Below are positions 7,191-16,020 of a stretch of 64,000 nt of DNA, piece by piece. How positions within the stretch are numbered: the first letter of the stretch is position 1; every line of letters begins with the position of its first letter. The translations under genes were made by a program, and so were the position numbers. The DNA is taken from NCBI RefSeq assembly GCF_028609805.1, contig NZ_CP063189.1, positions 744,001 to 808,000 on the forward strand. Direction: 5' to 3'. This DNA comes from Corynebacterium massiliense DSM 45435. Its GTDB lineage: Bacteria; Actinomycetota; Actinomycetes; Mycobacteriales; Mycobacteriaceae. The notes under the pieces are model-generated. The model was not told where the DNA came from, made no database searches, and was given only the letters and a program-made list of their open reading frames with translations.

Positions 7191-8642
7191 TCAGTGAGGC
7201 GCGGCGGCTTTTGCGGGGTGGTAGGTGGTGGCCCAGGGTGGGATGCGGCGGACTTTGCCGTTGACGCGTTCTAGTCTGCCGCGGCGGGGTGTCGACGGGT
7301 CGTCGTCGTTGACGCCGTTGTGGTACGGGCAGGCAACGGTGAGGTTTTCTGGGTTGGTGTGCCCGCCATACTTCCACGCTTTCAAGTGGTGAATCTGTGC
7401 GGTCTCTGCCGGGTGGTAGCACCCGTCCCATGGGCAGGTGGGGTTTTCAGCCATCGCCATCAACCGCTGCTTGGTGTTGGCAAACCGGCTCAACCGGTAC
7501 AGGTTCACCGGCCCTTTAACCGGGTGGACAAGCGTGACAAGACCAATATCGGCCAACATCCGGCTAACCAGGTCGCGGCCGGTAATGGTCGCCCCGTTGG
7601 TCATCTTTAACAAAACATCATCGCCGGTGCCGTCGTCGTCATTGAGGATTTCGGTGAGTTGGTCGAGCGTGATAATCACATTCGTCCGCAACCCGGCGAC
7701 CACCTGCTTCGCTTCGGTGGCCGCCCCGCATTCGGTGCAGGTGACGTGCTGGGTAGCAACCTCAGGTGCCGGCGCGGGGCAATCCGGACCATCGGTACCA
7801 GCCGAGGCGGTAGGGACAGCACCGTCAGTGTTGGCGGCTGCTTCGTCGTCCAGCGTGGTCTGGGCGGTTCCTTCGGGGTCGGCCCCAAGAGCGTCTTTAG
7901 TTCTTTCCGTGGCGGTGCGTTCGTGCCCGCGGATCAGTCCGATCAGATCCTCTGGGGTGTCGATGTGTTGGAGCATTTCGGCGACTTGGTCGCTGCTGCC
8001 GTGCAGTTTCAGCGTCCACGGATCACCCGGCTTGCGGCGGATAACGCTGCAGCCAGGCTCCGGTGGCTTCGGTGGCCCTTTGAGCTCGCGGGCTAAGGTG
8101 CGGGCGATTGATTTAATCGCGCTGGTCGTACCGGTATGGCGTGCGGCGTGGTGCCGGAGCTTCCATTTGTCTACCGCGGGTTTGATGGTGTTGGCATGCT
8201 TTTCGATGACCAACAGGGTGGCAAGGTTGTGCCGGTTCGCCCGGATGGCGCTAATGGTTTCTTCCTGCAGCCGGTTGTAGGCGGTCTGGCCGAAGTAGAT
8301 GTCAGCGAGTTTGGCTAAGTCCTGCGCGGTGGTGTCCGGCACCCCGAGGGCTATTAGGTCGTCTCGTGTGTGGGTGCGGCAGGCGTTGAGGAGTCCAAGG
8401 CTGTCGGATAAGAGGCCGGCGAAGACTTCGAGAATCGATGGGTGCGGGGATCCATCCGGGCCGGAAAATCCGGCCGAGTCGCCCGGGTCGGGAAACCCGG
8501 TCGAGTCGGGCGGCGGAGAATGGCTCAGGCGGTTATCCGAACTCGAGGCGCGATCGCCGGAGGCGCGGTCGCCGGCGGCGCGGTCGACGGCGGTCCGGTT
8601 GGCGCGGGAAGAGGCTGCGATATTTGGGTTCATCTGCGTCAT
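7191..8642 (-). CDS. HNH endonuclease family protein (DUF222/13E12-like)
   Basis: A 483-residue protein ending in an HNH nuclease domain: CPWDGC, then IHHLKAWKYGGHTNPENL and VACPYHN, with the two Cys pairs and His residues of the zinc-supported beta-beta-alpha-metal fold. A central pair CTECG (about residue 300) may form another zinc site. The N-terminal 75 residues are low complexity, with repeats of GDRAS and FxGPxG. Proteins of this type (the 13E12 or DUF222-HNH group) are multicopy in actinobacteria and of unknown role; some are thought to be mobile. The Met at residue 4 is an alternative start. It is flanked by tandem repeats on one side and stands alone on its strand. Confidence 0.82.
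   Translation of the reverse strand: MTQMNPNIAASSRANRTAVDRAAGDRASGDRASSSDNRLSHSPPPDSTGFPDPGDSAGFSGPDGSPHPSILEVFAGLLSDSLGLLNACRTHTRDDLIALGVPDTTAQDLAKLADIYFGQTAYNRLQEETISAIRANRHNLATLLVIEKHANTIKPAVDKWKLRHHAARHTGTTSAIKSIARTLARELKGPPKPPEPGCSVIRRKPGDPWTLKLHGSSDQVAEMLQHIDTPEDLIGLIRGHERTATERTKDALGADPEGTAQTTLDDEAAANTDGAVPTASAGTDGPDCPAPAPEVATQHVTCTECGAATEAKQVVAGLRTNVIITLDQLTEILNDDDGTGDDVLLKMTNGATITGRDLVSRMLADIGLVTLVHPVKGPVNLYRLSRFANTKQRLMAMAENPTCPWDGCYHPAETAQIHHLKAWKYGGHTNPENLTVACPYHNGVNDDDPSTPRRGRLERVNGKVRRIPPWATTYHPAKAAAPH
8545..8604. repeat. 15-bp tandem repeat inside the HNH gene
   Basis: Four degenerate 15-base units (GAGGCGCGATCGCCG and variants) lie within the 5' end of the HNH gene and encode the repeated residues GDRAS/GDRAA on the minus strand. 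Just downstream in the gene, two related segments of about 24 bases (CCGGCCGAGTCG and CCGGTCGAGTCG cores) also repeat. The pattern is in multiples of three bases, so unit changes keep the frame. Confidence 0.8.
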
Positions 8643-8831
8643 GCGCTTGAACCTAAGCCAGCTCGCAACCAGAAGCTAGGGGAGGAACAATCGCCTGTGG
8701 ATAACCCGCATTCGAAGATCTGGTTTGAACATCAACCGGCCAAGTCATCCACATTTTCCGGGAAAATTCCGCGTCCGGGGAACCTGCGCCGACCAGGTGC
8801 CTACCCCTGGGGCGGAAGGGGTGAAAACGCG

Positions 8832-8862
8832 GAAGACCCCGCCTGGAAAGTCCAAGCGGGGT
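8832..8862 (-). terminator. Intrinsic terminator after rplY
   Basis: Stem ACCCCGC...GCGGGGT (8836-8842 with 8856-8862) continues into TGGA/TCCA after one mismatch. On the minus strand it is followed by a short T-containing stretch. It sits 29 bases past the rplY stop. Confidence 0.7.
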
Positions 8863-8876
8863 GCACGCAAGAGGAA

Positions 8877-8886
8877 GGGGGGGGGG
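8877..8886. repeat. Homopolymer of ten G
   Basis: A run of ten G residues lies between the rplY stop codon (8891) and its terminator. It is non-coding. Runs of this length are prone to slippage and to sequencing error. Confidence 0.85.
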
Positions 8887-8890
8887 AGGT

Positions 8891-9553
8891 TTACTCCTCG
8901 TCCTTCTTCTCCTCGCCCTCGGAAGCGCCTTCGTCCTCGGAATCGGCACCAGCGTCGGCGCCGCCTTCCTCGGCCTCAGCAGCGGCTTCCTCGAGCTCCT
9001 CGTCAACCTCCGGCTCGGAGATGGAGACGATGACGGTCTCGCCATCGGCAACCAGCGTGGTGTCCTCCGGCATAGTGAGGTCGGCGGCGGTGACGACGGT
9101 GCCGTTCTCCAGACCCTCGATGGAGACGGTGATCTCCTCCGGGATGTTGAGAACGTCGGCCTCGACCAGCAGGACGTCGGCGTCCTGGACGGACATCATG
9201 CCCGGGGCCGGCTCGCCCTCGAGCATGACCGGGACCTCGACCTCGACCTTCTCGCCGCGGCGGATGGACAGCAGGTCGATGTGGTCGATGTCGAGCGTGA
9301 GCACGTTCTGCTCGATCTGCTTGACCATGGTGAGGTGCTGCTCGCCGTCGATCTCCAGCTCGAGAACTGCGTTGACGCCGTTGTAACGGATCAGGGTCTC
9401 AATCTCGAGCAGCGGGACAGCGAAGTGAATCGGGTCGGTGTTCGGGCCGTAGATAACGCCCGGAACCTTCCACTCGCGGCGCAGGCGGCGTGCCGCACCC
9501 TTGCCGAATTCGTTGCGGGCCTCTGCCTTGACTACGGGGCGCTTGTTGGCCAT
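8891..9553 (-). CDS. rplY: Ribosomal protein bL25 (CTC family, long form)
   Basis: A 220-residue large-subunit protein that binds 5S rRNA. The N-terminal L25 domain contains EFGKGAARRLRREWKVPGVIYG, and the C-terminal TL5/CTC beta domain follows to about residue 180. The last 40 residues are almost entirely Glu/Asp/Ala/Gly, a tail common in actinobacterial CTC proteins. The start ATG at 9553 gives MANKRP. The gene has its own upstream space, with a terminator for the preceding gene, and a terminator downstream, so it is probably transcribed alone. The order rplY near pth and prs/glmU is conserved in Corynebacteriales. Confidence 0.97.
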   Translation of the reverse strand: MANKRPVVKAEARNEFGKGAARRLRREWKVPGVIYGPNTDPIHFAVPLLEIETLIRYNGVNAVLELEIDGEQHLTMVKQIEQNVLTLDIDHIDLLSIRRGEKVEVEVPVMLEGEPAPGMMSVQDADVLLVEADVLNIPEEITVSIEGLENGTVVTAADLTMPEDTTLVADGETVIVSISEPEVDEELEEAAAEAEEGGADAGADSEDEGASEGEEKKDEE

Positions 9554-9623
9554 GGGGATCTCCTAACCATCGGAAAGTACATTTCAGGCAAGGACCCCAC
9601 GCGCGGGCGCGTTAACGATATGG

Positions 9624-9664
9624 AAAAAGCCTGCGGATACACGTCTGGGGCGAGTATCGCAGGC
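9624..9664 (-). terminator. Intrinsic terminator of the YkvI-like gene
   Basis: GCCTGCGGATAC (9629-9640) pairs with GTATCGCAGGC (9654-9664) with one bulged base. On the minus strand the stem is followed by TTTTT. It isolates rplY from upstream transcription. The rest of 9554-9760 shows nothing further. Confidence 0.85.
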
Positions 9665-9760
9665 TTGCAATAGTTCACATCGCGTCGATAACGGCCCTTA
9701 CTTCAAGAGCCCTCGCCGAGACGGAGTTAAAGCTAGCACGCCCGGCAAGCGCGGAGCAAG

Positions 9761-10852
9761 CTACCGCGCCCCGACCGCTGCGGGGATGCGCTCTTCAACG
9801 GCAACAGCACCGCGGCCACCGCGCCACCACGAGTAGATGAGCACGCCCATCATGAAGATGCCGATGTAGCCCAAGATGGGGAAGACGAACCCGATGAGCG
9901 AGACGAAATCGACCAACGAGAGCACGAAGCACAGCGCCAGGAGGGCAAACGCGACGGCCGAAAAACGCCGCCCGGAGCCGGACACGCGCCGCGACAGGCT
10001 GTAGTAGTTGCCCACGCACGTGGAGAAAATCATCAGGTAGATAACCACCGACGCGAACACGCCAAGCCCGGAGTTCATCTCCGTGACCATGGCCAGGGTC
10101 GGCAGCAACTCGGTGGAGATCGCCTCGGCGTTGAACAGCAGCGCCACGACCATCATCAGCAGCAACGTGCCGAACAAGACCCCGGCGAGGATGCCCGTGC
10201 GGCCCGCCTGCGTGCCGATGCTCGTCGCACCGCCCATGACAATGCCCATCGACACACAGCCCATCAGGTTGATGCCGACGTAGTTGACGGTCGAGACCCA
10301 CCAGTTGGGCAGGCCGGTCTCGATAGTGCCCTGGGCGTACTGCACGGACGCGGAGAGATCCGCCGGCGGGTTGACGTACGCGTGCACCGCCGCGATGAGG
10401 AACAGGACGATGATGAGCGGCGTGACCGCGCTGATGACATCGGTGATTTTGTCCACGTTGAGCGCTCCGACGAGGGCGACGAGCGCGACCATGACCGCGG
10501 AGCCGACCCAGGCCGGCAGGCCCCACTGCTGTTCGAGGTTGGCGCCGGTGCCGGCGAGCATCACGAAGCAGATGCAAAACTGCGCGAACGTGATGGAATA
10601 GTCGAGGAATGTCGCCACCGCCGGGTGGGTGACTTTCCGGAAGACCTCGTCGTGGGAGGCGGCGCGGTAAAAGCTGCCGTAGCGCATGAGGATCATCGTG
10701 GTCAACGCCATGAGCGCCATGGCGGCGATCGCGCCGAGCACACCCCACCACCCGAAAGCCGCGTAGTACTGGAGGATTTCCTGGCCCGAGGCGAATCCGG
10801 CGCCGACGGCGCAGCTGAAAAATGCCATGGCCATAACGACTGTGCGTTTCAT
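9761..10852 (-). CDS. YkvI-like integral membrane protein, putative transporter
   Basis: A 363-residue protein with about ten hydrophobic segments. The start contains VGAGFASGQEILQYYAAFG, the hallmark of the YkvI family, which has the LeuT/APC-type fold and an early unwound helix (GAGFASGQE). Members are predicted secondary transporters with unknown substrate. It lies 73 bases downstream of the SDR gene on the same strand and ends at a strong terminator, so the two may be co-transcribed. No soluble partner or regulator is visible next to it. Function stays open. Confidence 0.82.
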   Translation of the reverse strand: MKRTVVMAMAFFSCAVGAGFASGQEILQYYAAFGWWGVLGAIAAMALMALTTMILMRYGSFYRAASHDEVFRKVTHPAVATFLDYSITFAQFCICFVMLAGTGANLEQQWGLPAWVGSAVMVALVALVGALNVDKITDVISAVTPLIIVLFLIAAVHAYVNPPADLSASVQYAQGTIETGLPNWWVSTVNYVGINLMGCVSMGIVMGGATSIGTQAGRTGILAGVLFGTLLLMMVVALLFNAEAISTELLPTLAMVTEMNSGLGVFASVVIYLMIFSTCVGNYYSLSRRVSGSGRRFSAVAFALLALCFVLSLVDFVSLIGFVFPILGYIGIFMMGVLIYSWWRGGRGAVAVEERIPAAVGAR

Positions 10853-10925
10853 GTGGGGTCAGACCTTTCTGGAATGAGCCACGTGGCGCGGAGAAAGGTG
10901 AAAAGAGGGCGCCACGCGGAGGCGA

Positions 10926-11702
10926 TTAACTCACCCCGGCGGTGTACCCGCCGTCAACGGGGTGATCGGAACCGGTGATGTAGGACGCATCCTTGCTGAG
11001 GAGGAACCGAATAAGCGGGGCTACCTCCGCGGGCGTACCTAGTCGCCCGAGCGGATGCCGGTTGACCGTGTCAGCCACGTCCTTTTCGTCCATGCTGGTG
11101 GAGATAAGCGCACCGCGGACGAAGGCCGGGCTAACGGAGTTAATTCGAATCGCCTTCGAGGCATATTCCAGGGCCGCGGACTTGGTCAGTCCGACGATGC
11201 CGTGCTTGGCCGCGCTGTAGGCGGCGTTGCCCTTCACGCCCAGCTGGCCGTGGATGGAGGAGATGTTCACAATCGCGCACTGCGAGGTGCGTTCCTGGTC
11301 CATGAACTGTTCCAGCTGGTAGCGCATGGCGTAGGCGACGCCGTTCAAGTTGGACGAGATGAGCCGGTCCCACTCGGAGATGGAGTAGGTGCCCAGCGTT
11401 TCGGCCTCGCGGGCGTAGCCGGCGGAGTTAACCGCGAGGTGGAGGCCGCCGTAGGTCTCGACGGCGAATTCGACGGCCGCCTGGTTGTCTTCCTCGGAGG
11501 CGATGTCCATGAGGAAGCCGGTGGCCTCACCGCCGGCGCTGCGGATCTCGTCCACGACGGTGTCGACCTGCTCGCGGCGCAGGTCCGCCACGACGACCTT
11601 CGCGTCCCACTCGGCGAGTTCCTTCGCCGCGGCCGCGCCGATGCCGTAGCCGCCGCCCGTCACGATGGCGACACGGCCGTCAAAACCAGAAAACCTACCC
11701 AT
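10926..11702 (-). CDS. Short-chain dehydrogenase/reductase (classical SDR)
   Basis: A 258-residue classical SDR. The NAD(P)-binding motif TGGGYGIG is at about 15-22, NSAG in the central sheet, the catalytic Ser in NISSIHG, and YSAAK supplies the Tyr/Lys pair. After the second strand it reads VVVADLRRE; an Asp there usually goes with NAD(H). Relatives act on 2,3-butanediol/acetoin, sugars or hydroxy acids, and the sequence does not decide which. It lies between prs (184-base gap) and the YkvI-like gene (73-base gap), all on the minus strand. Confidence 0.88.
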   Translation of the reverse strand: MGRFSGFDGRVAIVTGGGYGIGAAAAKELAEWDAKVVVADLRREQVDTVVDEIRSAGGEATGFLMDIASEEDNQAAVEFAVETYGGLHLAVNSAGYAREAETLGTYSISEWDRLISSNLNGVAYAMRYQLEQFMDQERTSQCAIVNISSIHGQLGVKGNAAYSAAKHGIVGLTKSAALEYASKAIRINSVSPAFVRGALISTSMDEKDVADTVNRHPLGRLGTPAEVAPLIRFLLSKDASYITGSDHPVDGGYTAGVS

Positions 11703-11886
11703 GAAGCGTTGTCCTTTCTCGTCGACGCGGAAGATGCGGTTAACGCTTCAGGGTAGTGGAATCTGAAATATCGCGAAGCTTTTCTTGCAACCTGCGTCAC
11801 AATCAAAGCGGCACCGTGCGTGACCATGCCCTGCGTGACGATGCGACCGGCACCGCGCCGGCCTCCGCGCGGTGCCGGAGAAGCCG

Positions 11887-12864
11887 TTACGCCTCGCCCT
11901 CGAAGAGGGTGGTCACCGAGCCGTTTTCGAAGATCTCGTGGATCGTGCGCGCGAGCAGCGGCGCAATCGACAGAACGGTGAGGTTGGACCAGCCCTCGGT
12001 GGACTGCGGGAGGGTGTCGGTGGTGATGACTTCCTCGGCGCCGCACTGGGAGAGGCGCTCGCGGGCCGGGTCGGAGAACACGCCGTGGGTGCAGGCGATG
12101 ATGACCTTCTGCGCGCCGGCCTCCTTGAGCACGCGGACGGCGCCGGCGATGGTGCCGCCGGTGTCGATCATGTCATCGAGAAGAATGCAGTCCTTGCCCT
12201 CGACGTCGCCGACGACGCGGTTGGACACGACCTTGTTCGCCTCGTCCACGGAGCGGGTCTTGTGCACGAAGGCCATCGGGGCGCCGTCGAGCTCGTTGGC
12301 CCACTTCTCGGCGGTCTTCACGCGGCCGGCATCCGGGGAGACGACGGTCATGTTGGCCGTGTCGTACTTGTCCTTGATGTAGCCGGTGAGGATCGGCATG
12401 GCGTGCATGTGATCGACCGGGCCGTCGAAGAAGCCCTGGATCTGGTCGGTGTGCAGGTCGACCGAGACGATGCGGTCGGCGCCGGCGGTCTGGAGGAGAT
12501 CCGCGATAAGACGGGCGGAGATCGGCTCGCGGCCGCGGTGCTTCTTATCCTGACGCGCGTAGGGGTAGAAAGGCAGGATCGCGGTGATGCGCTTGGCGGA
12601 GCCACGCTTGAGTGCATCGATCATGATGAGCTGCTCCATGAGCCACTTGTTGAGCGGCTGGTTGTGCGCCTGCATCACAAAGCAGTCGGCGCCGCGCACG
12701 GACTCTTCGAAGCGGATGAAAATCTCGCCGTTGGCGAAGTCACGCGCGGTGGTGGGAACGAGCTCGGTGCCCAGTTCCTTGGCCACGGCCTCACCGAGTT
12801 CCGGGTGCGCACGCCCGGAAAACAGCTTCATGTTCTTGTGACTTTCAGTTACCTTGCCGGTCAT
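11887..12864 (-). CDS. prs: Ribose-phosphate pyrophosphokinase (PRPP synthetase)
   Basis: A 325-residue enzyme that makes PRPP from ribose-5-phosphate and ATP for purine, pyrimidine, His, Trp and NAD synthesis, and for decaprenylphosphoryl arabinose in these bacteria. Signatures are FANGEIFIRFEESVRG, the flexible-loop region YPYARQDKKHRGREPISARL, the divalent-cation site VSVDLHTDQIQGFFDGPVDH, and the PRPP loop LLDDMIDTGGTI. The ATG at 12864 has AGGAAGG just upstream and gives the known corynebacterial length; an in-frame ATG five codons earlier is less likely. It follows glmU by 57 bases, a pairing conserved in actinobacteria. Confidence 0.97.
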   Translation of the reverse strand: MTGKVTESHKNMKLFSGRAHPELGEAVAKELGTELVPTTARDFANGEIFIRFEESVRGADCFVMQAHNQPLNKWLMEQLIMIDALKRGSAKRITAILPFYPYARQDKKHRGREPISARLIADLLQTAGADRIVSVDLHTDQIQGFFDGPVDHMHAMPILTGYIKDKYDTANMTVVSPDAGRVKTAEKWANELDGAPMAFVHKTRSVDEANKVVSNRVVGDVEGKDCILLDDMIDTGGTIAGAVRVLKEAGAQKVIIACTHGVFSDPARERLSQCGAEEVITTDTLPQSTEGWSNLTVLSIAPLLARTIHEIFENGSVTTLFEGEA

Positions 12865-12921
12865 AAGCCTTCCTTGCACTGTATCGGTTTCAGCCCGTAT
12901 CGGTTGAGGTCGTTACTGATT

Positions 12922-14445
12922 CTAAGCCTCGGTGCCGCCGCGTTCAGAATCCGGCGTCGCTGCGGAACCTTCCGCGGCGTCGGAACCTGCGTCGGGGCCC
13001 GCGTTGGGGCCGGCGTTGGCGGCTTCGGCAGCCTGGGCGGCCGGGGTGCCGGGGCGCTTGCGGGCGACCCAGCCCTCGATGTTGCGCTGCTTGCCGCCGG
13101 AGACGGCGAGCGCCCCCGGCGGGACGTCGTCCTTGATCACGGTGCCGGCGCCGGAGTACGCGCCGTCACCCACGGTGACCGGGGCGATGAACATCGTGTC
13201 GGAGCCGGTGCGCACGTGGCTGCCAATCTCGGTGTGGTGCTTTTCCACGCCGTCGTAGTTCACAAACACGCTGGAGGCGCCGATGTTGGATTCCTCGCCC
13301 ACGGTGGCATCGCCAATGTAGGTCAGGTGCGGGACCTTGGAACCGCGGCCGATCTGCGCGTTCTTGGACTCGACGAAGCCACCGAGCTTTGCCTCTTCAC
13401 CCAGCACGGTGTTCGGGCGGATGTAGGTAAACGGCCCGACCTTCGCGCGCGTGCCGATGACCGACCGCTCACCGTGCGCACGCACCACCTGCGCACCCTG
13501 GCCCACCTGCACGTCGGTGAGGGTGGTGTCGGGGCCGACGCTGGAATCATCGGCAAGCGAGCTGGCCCCGTAGAGCTGGGTGCCGGGGTAGATGGTCACG
13601 TCCTGGCCCACGGTGACGGTGACGTCGATCCAGGTGGTGGCCGGGTCGACGACGGTCGCGCCGCCGCGCATAGCGGCCTCGACGGTGCGGCGGTTGAGCT
13701 CCCGGCCGGCGGCGGCTAGCTGGACGCGGTCGTTGACGCCGGCGAGCTCCGCCGGGTCGGCGGCCACAAAGGCGGCGACAGAGTGGCCATCGGCGCGCGC
13801 GATGGACAGCACGTCGGTGATGTACAGCTCACCCTGGGCGTTGTCCGTATCCAGGCGGCCGAGCGCGTCGCGCAGAATATCCGCGTCGAAGGCGAAGACG
13901 CCGGAGTTGACCTCGCGGATCTCGCGCTGGGCGTCGGTGGCGTCCTTGTGTTCGACAATCTCGGTGACCTCGCCGGCGTCGTTGCGGACGATGCGGCCGT
14001 AGCCGGTGGCATCGTCAAGCTGCATCGACAGCACGGTCACGGCGGCGCCGGAACGCTCGTGCTCGGCGCGCAGGCCGGCCAGGGTCTCGGCGGTCAAAAG
14101 CGGCACGTCCGCGTTGGTCACGATGACGGTGCCGGTAAACGACGGGATGGCATCCACGCCGTAGCGCACGGCGTCGCCGGTGCCGTTCTGCTCTTCCTGC
14201 ACGGCGGTGAGGATGTCGCGGTCGAGCTCGGCGGCGACATCGTCAACCGCGGGCGCGACCTGGTCGCGCTGGTGGCCGACCACGGCCACGAGGTGTTCCG
14301 GCTGAAGCCCGTTCGCCGCGTGCAGGCTGTGGCTCAAAAGAGTGCGGCCGCCGATGGCGTGCAGAGTCTTTTGCTTCGCAGACTTCATGCGTGTCCCCGC
14401 GCCGGCGGCGAGGATCACGACAGAGCAGGGCTGTGTGGCTTCCAC
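12922..14445 (-). CDS. glmU: Bifunctional GlmU (acetyltransferase / UDP-GlcNAc pyrophosphorylase)
   Basis: A 507-residue enzyme making UDP-N-acetylglucosamine for peptidoglycan and the arabinogalactan linker. The N-terminal uridylyltransferase opens with [13 protein letters not shown]; the C-terminal left-handed beta helix has many hexapeptide repeats and the acetyltransferase residues in [17 protein letters not shown] and FVNYDG. It exceeds the usual 455-495 residues because of an Ala/Gly/Pro tail with imperfect tetrads [16 protein letters not shown]. It is co-directional with prs. Confidence 0.97.
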   Translation of the reverse strand: MEATQPCSVVILAAGAGTRMKSAKQKTLHAIGGRTLLSHSLHAANGLQPEHLVAVVGHQRDQVAPAVDDVAAELDRDILTAVQEEQNGTGDAVRYGVDAIPSFTGTVIVTNADVPLLTAETLAGLRAEHERSGAAVTVLSMQLDDATGYGRIVRNDAGEVTEIVEHKDATDAQREIREVNSGVFAFDADILRDALGRLDTDNAQGELYITDVLSIARADGHSVAAFVAADPAELAGVNDRVQLAAAGRELNRRTVEAAMRGGATVVDPATTWIDVTVTVGQDVTIYPGTQLYGASSLADDSSVGPDTTLTDVQVGQGAQVVRAHGERSVIGTRAKVGPFTYIRPNTVLGEEAKLGGFVESKNAQIGRGSKVPHLTYIGDATVGEESNIGASSVFVNYDGVEKHHTEIGSHVRTGSDTMFIAPVTVGDGAYSGAGTVIKDDVPPGALAVSGGKQRNIEGWVARKRPGTPAAQAAEAANAGPNAGPDAGSDAAEGSAATPDSERGGTEA

Positions 14446-14562
14446 GTGATTCTCCTGTAAAATCTCGCTGAATAAGATTTCGCGGCCACCATCCTATAGC
14501 GTGTGGCGCCCGACACCTTTGCGCGCCGCGCGGGGTTGGGCAACGCTACGCGGGCGCGGTCT

Positions 14563-15807
14563 TTACCGCGTCTCAGAGACCTCGGGGAGCCTGCGCGCCA
14601 TGACGACGCCGATGCCGCCGATGACCGCGAGCGTGAGAAGCGCCGCGGACGGGCCGGCGAGTGCAATGACGGCGGAAATCCCGCCGACGAGAAGCAGGAT
14701 GACGCCCATCATCGTGTTGGCGGCGCCGACGCAGCGGGTGCGCTCGTCGCCGGTGGCCATGTCTACCACGTAGGTCTTGCGCGCCACCCGGATCGCGGTG
14801 TGTGCGAGGTTGACCACGAAAAAGCCGAGGGGGAAGACCCAGGCGTTGACCGCGGCGGGCAACCACGTGGCCGCGGCGACGAGGAGGACCAGGCAGACGG
14901 AGGCGACCGCCGCGCCGCCGGCCATGACGCTGCGGGAGGAGCGATCAGCAAGACCGCCGGTCACGCGCCCGCCGACGAGTGCGGCGAGGCCCGAGGCGAG
15001 CACGAAGCCGCCGAGCCCGGTCAACGCCTCGGTGCCGGCCTGGAGCGAGAGCGTGACGATGAACGACGTCGACAGCGCCGAGACCAACAGCAGCGCGCGG
15101 ACGTGGACGAAGGTGCGGAAGCGGCGGTCGCCGGTATACAGGTCCCAGGTGTCGCGCCACCACGCCTTGTCGATGCCCTGTTTCTCCCCGTCCGGAGTCG
15201 GCTCCGCGATGCCGGTAAACACGCCGGCTGCGACGAACCAGGTCAGCGCCGCACCGAAGGAGATGGTCGCCAGCGCGGCTACGGACAGGTCGTCGGCGAA
15301 GTAAAGCGCGATGCCGACCAGCAGGGTCACCGCGCCGCCCAGCGCCGTGGCCCGCCCGGTGACCTTGCCGCGCGTGCCCTTAGAAATGGTGCGGCCTTGG
15401 ACGTCCTTGCCCGCCACCGAGCACAGAGCGCGGCATAGCGACAAAACGCCGAGGAACACCACCGCGGCGATGCCCAGCGCCGCCCCGCGCAGAAGGAACG
15501 CCGACAGCGCGATGAGCACGCCCGCGATGCCCTGGCCGAGCGAGCCCAAGATCCATAACCGCTTGCGCGAGTTGCGGCTCGTAATCCACGGCGAGAACGC
15601 CGCCTGCGGCAGCATGGATCCAGATTCTCGGATGGGCACGAGCAGGCCGGTGAACAGGTGCGGCACGCCCGCCGCGGAAAACAGCCACGGCAGCACTGTC
15701 TTGGCAGACAGAATCTGATCACCAATGTTTTGCAGGCCGTTGGCCCACACAAAACGGTTAGCGTTGCGCTTTTCGGCCGCCTTGGCCGACGTCTTCTCTG
15801 TATTCAT
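14563..15807 (-). CDS. MFS-type permease
   Basis: About 414 residues and 11-12 hydrophobic helices. Features are VPIRESGSMLPQAAFSPWI in an early loop, AGKDVQGRTISKGTRGKVTG in the central cytosolic loop, and a second half starting GGRVTGGLADRSSRS. It is a member of the major facilitator fold, with no substrate evident. The start is uncertain: an ATG at 15807 or a GTG nine codons earlier (15834) both lack a clear ribosome site, and I use the ATG. It is the first gene of the minus run towards glmU (117-base gap) and diverges from the multicopper oxidase. Confidence 0.75.
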   Translation of the reverse strand: MNTEKTSAKAAEKRNANRFVWANGLQNIGDQILSAKTVLPWLFSAAGVPHLFTGLLVPIRESGSMLPQAAFSPWITSRNSRKRLWILGSLGQGIAGVLIALSAFLLRGAALGIAAVVFLGVLSLCRALCSVAGKDVQGRTISKGTRGKVTGRATALGGAVTLLVGIALYFADDLSVAALATISFGAALTWFVAAGVFTGIAEPTPDGEKQGIDKAWWRDTWDLYTGDRRFRTFVHVRALLLVSALSTSFIVTLSLQAGTEALTGLGGFVLASGLAALVGGRVTGGLADRSSRSVMAGGAAVASVCLVLLVAAATWLPAAVNAWVFPLGFFVVNLAHTAIRVARKTYVVDMATGDERTRCVGAANTMMGVILLLVGGISAVIALAGPSAALLTLAVIGGIGVVMARRLPEVSETR

Positions 15808-16020
15808 CTCTGTGCTCGTACCGCGATTTTCCACGAGGGGAGTCTAGGCCGGGCCGGCGCGGGCGCGCCACGAAGTAAAGGCTTGCCTTCTCCCCGGGCG
15901 TGGCTTTCCCTGGCGAGGATCAGCTCGCATAGGACGTTAGGGGTTTTGCACAGGTCATCGCGCGGTTTAGGCTTAAATCTAAGAGTTGGTGCGCAGTTTC
16001 GAAAGGCAGTGTTGCTGGTT

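Noticed and set aside
7024..7431. Open frame of 135 codons on the minus strand over the HNH gene end and the repeats
   Set aside because: Arg/Pro-rich, shifts against the real HNH frame and runs through tandem repeats; no support.
15977..15994. TTAG...CTAA inverted sequence upstream of the multicopper oxidase as a DtxR box
   Set aside because: The arms are too close together to match the 19-base DtxR consensus; no repeat of the CopR type was seen either.
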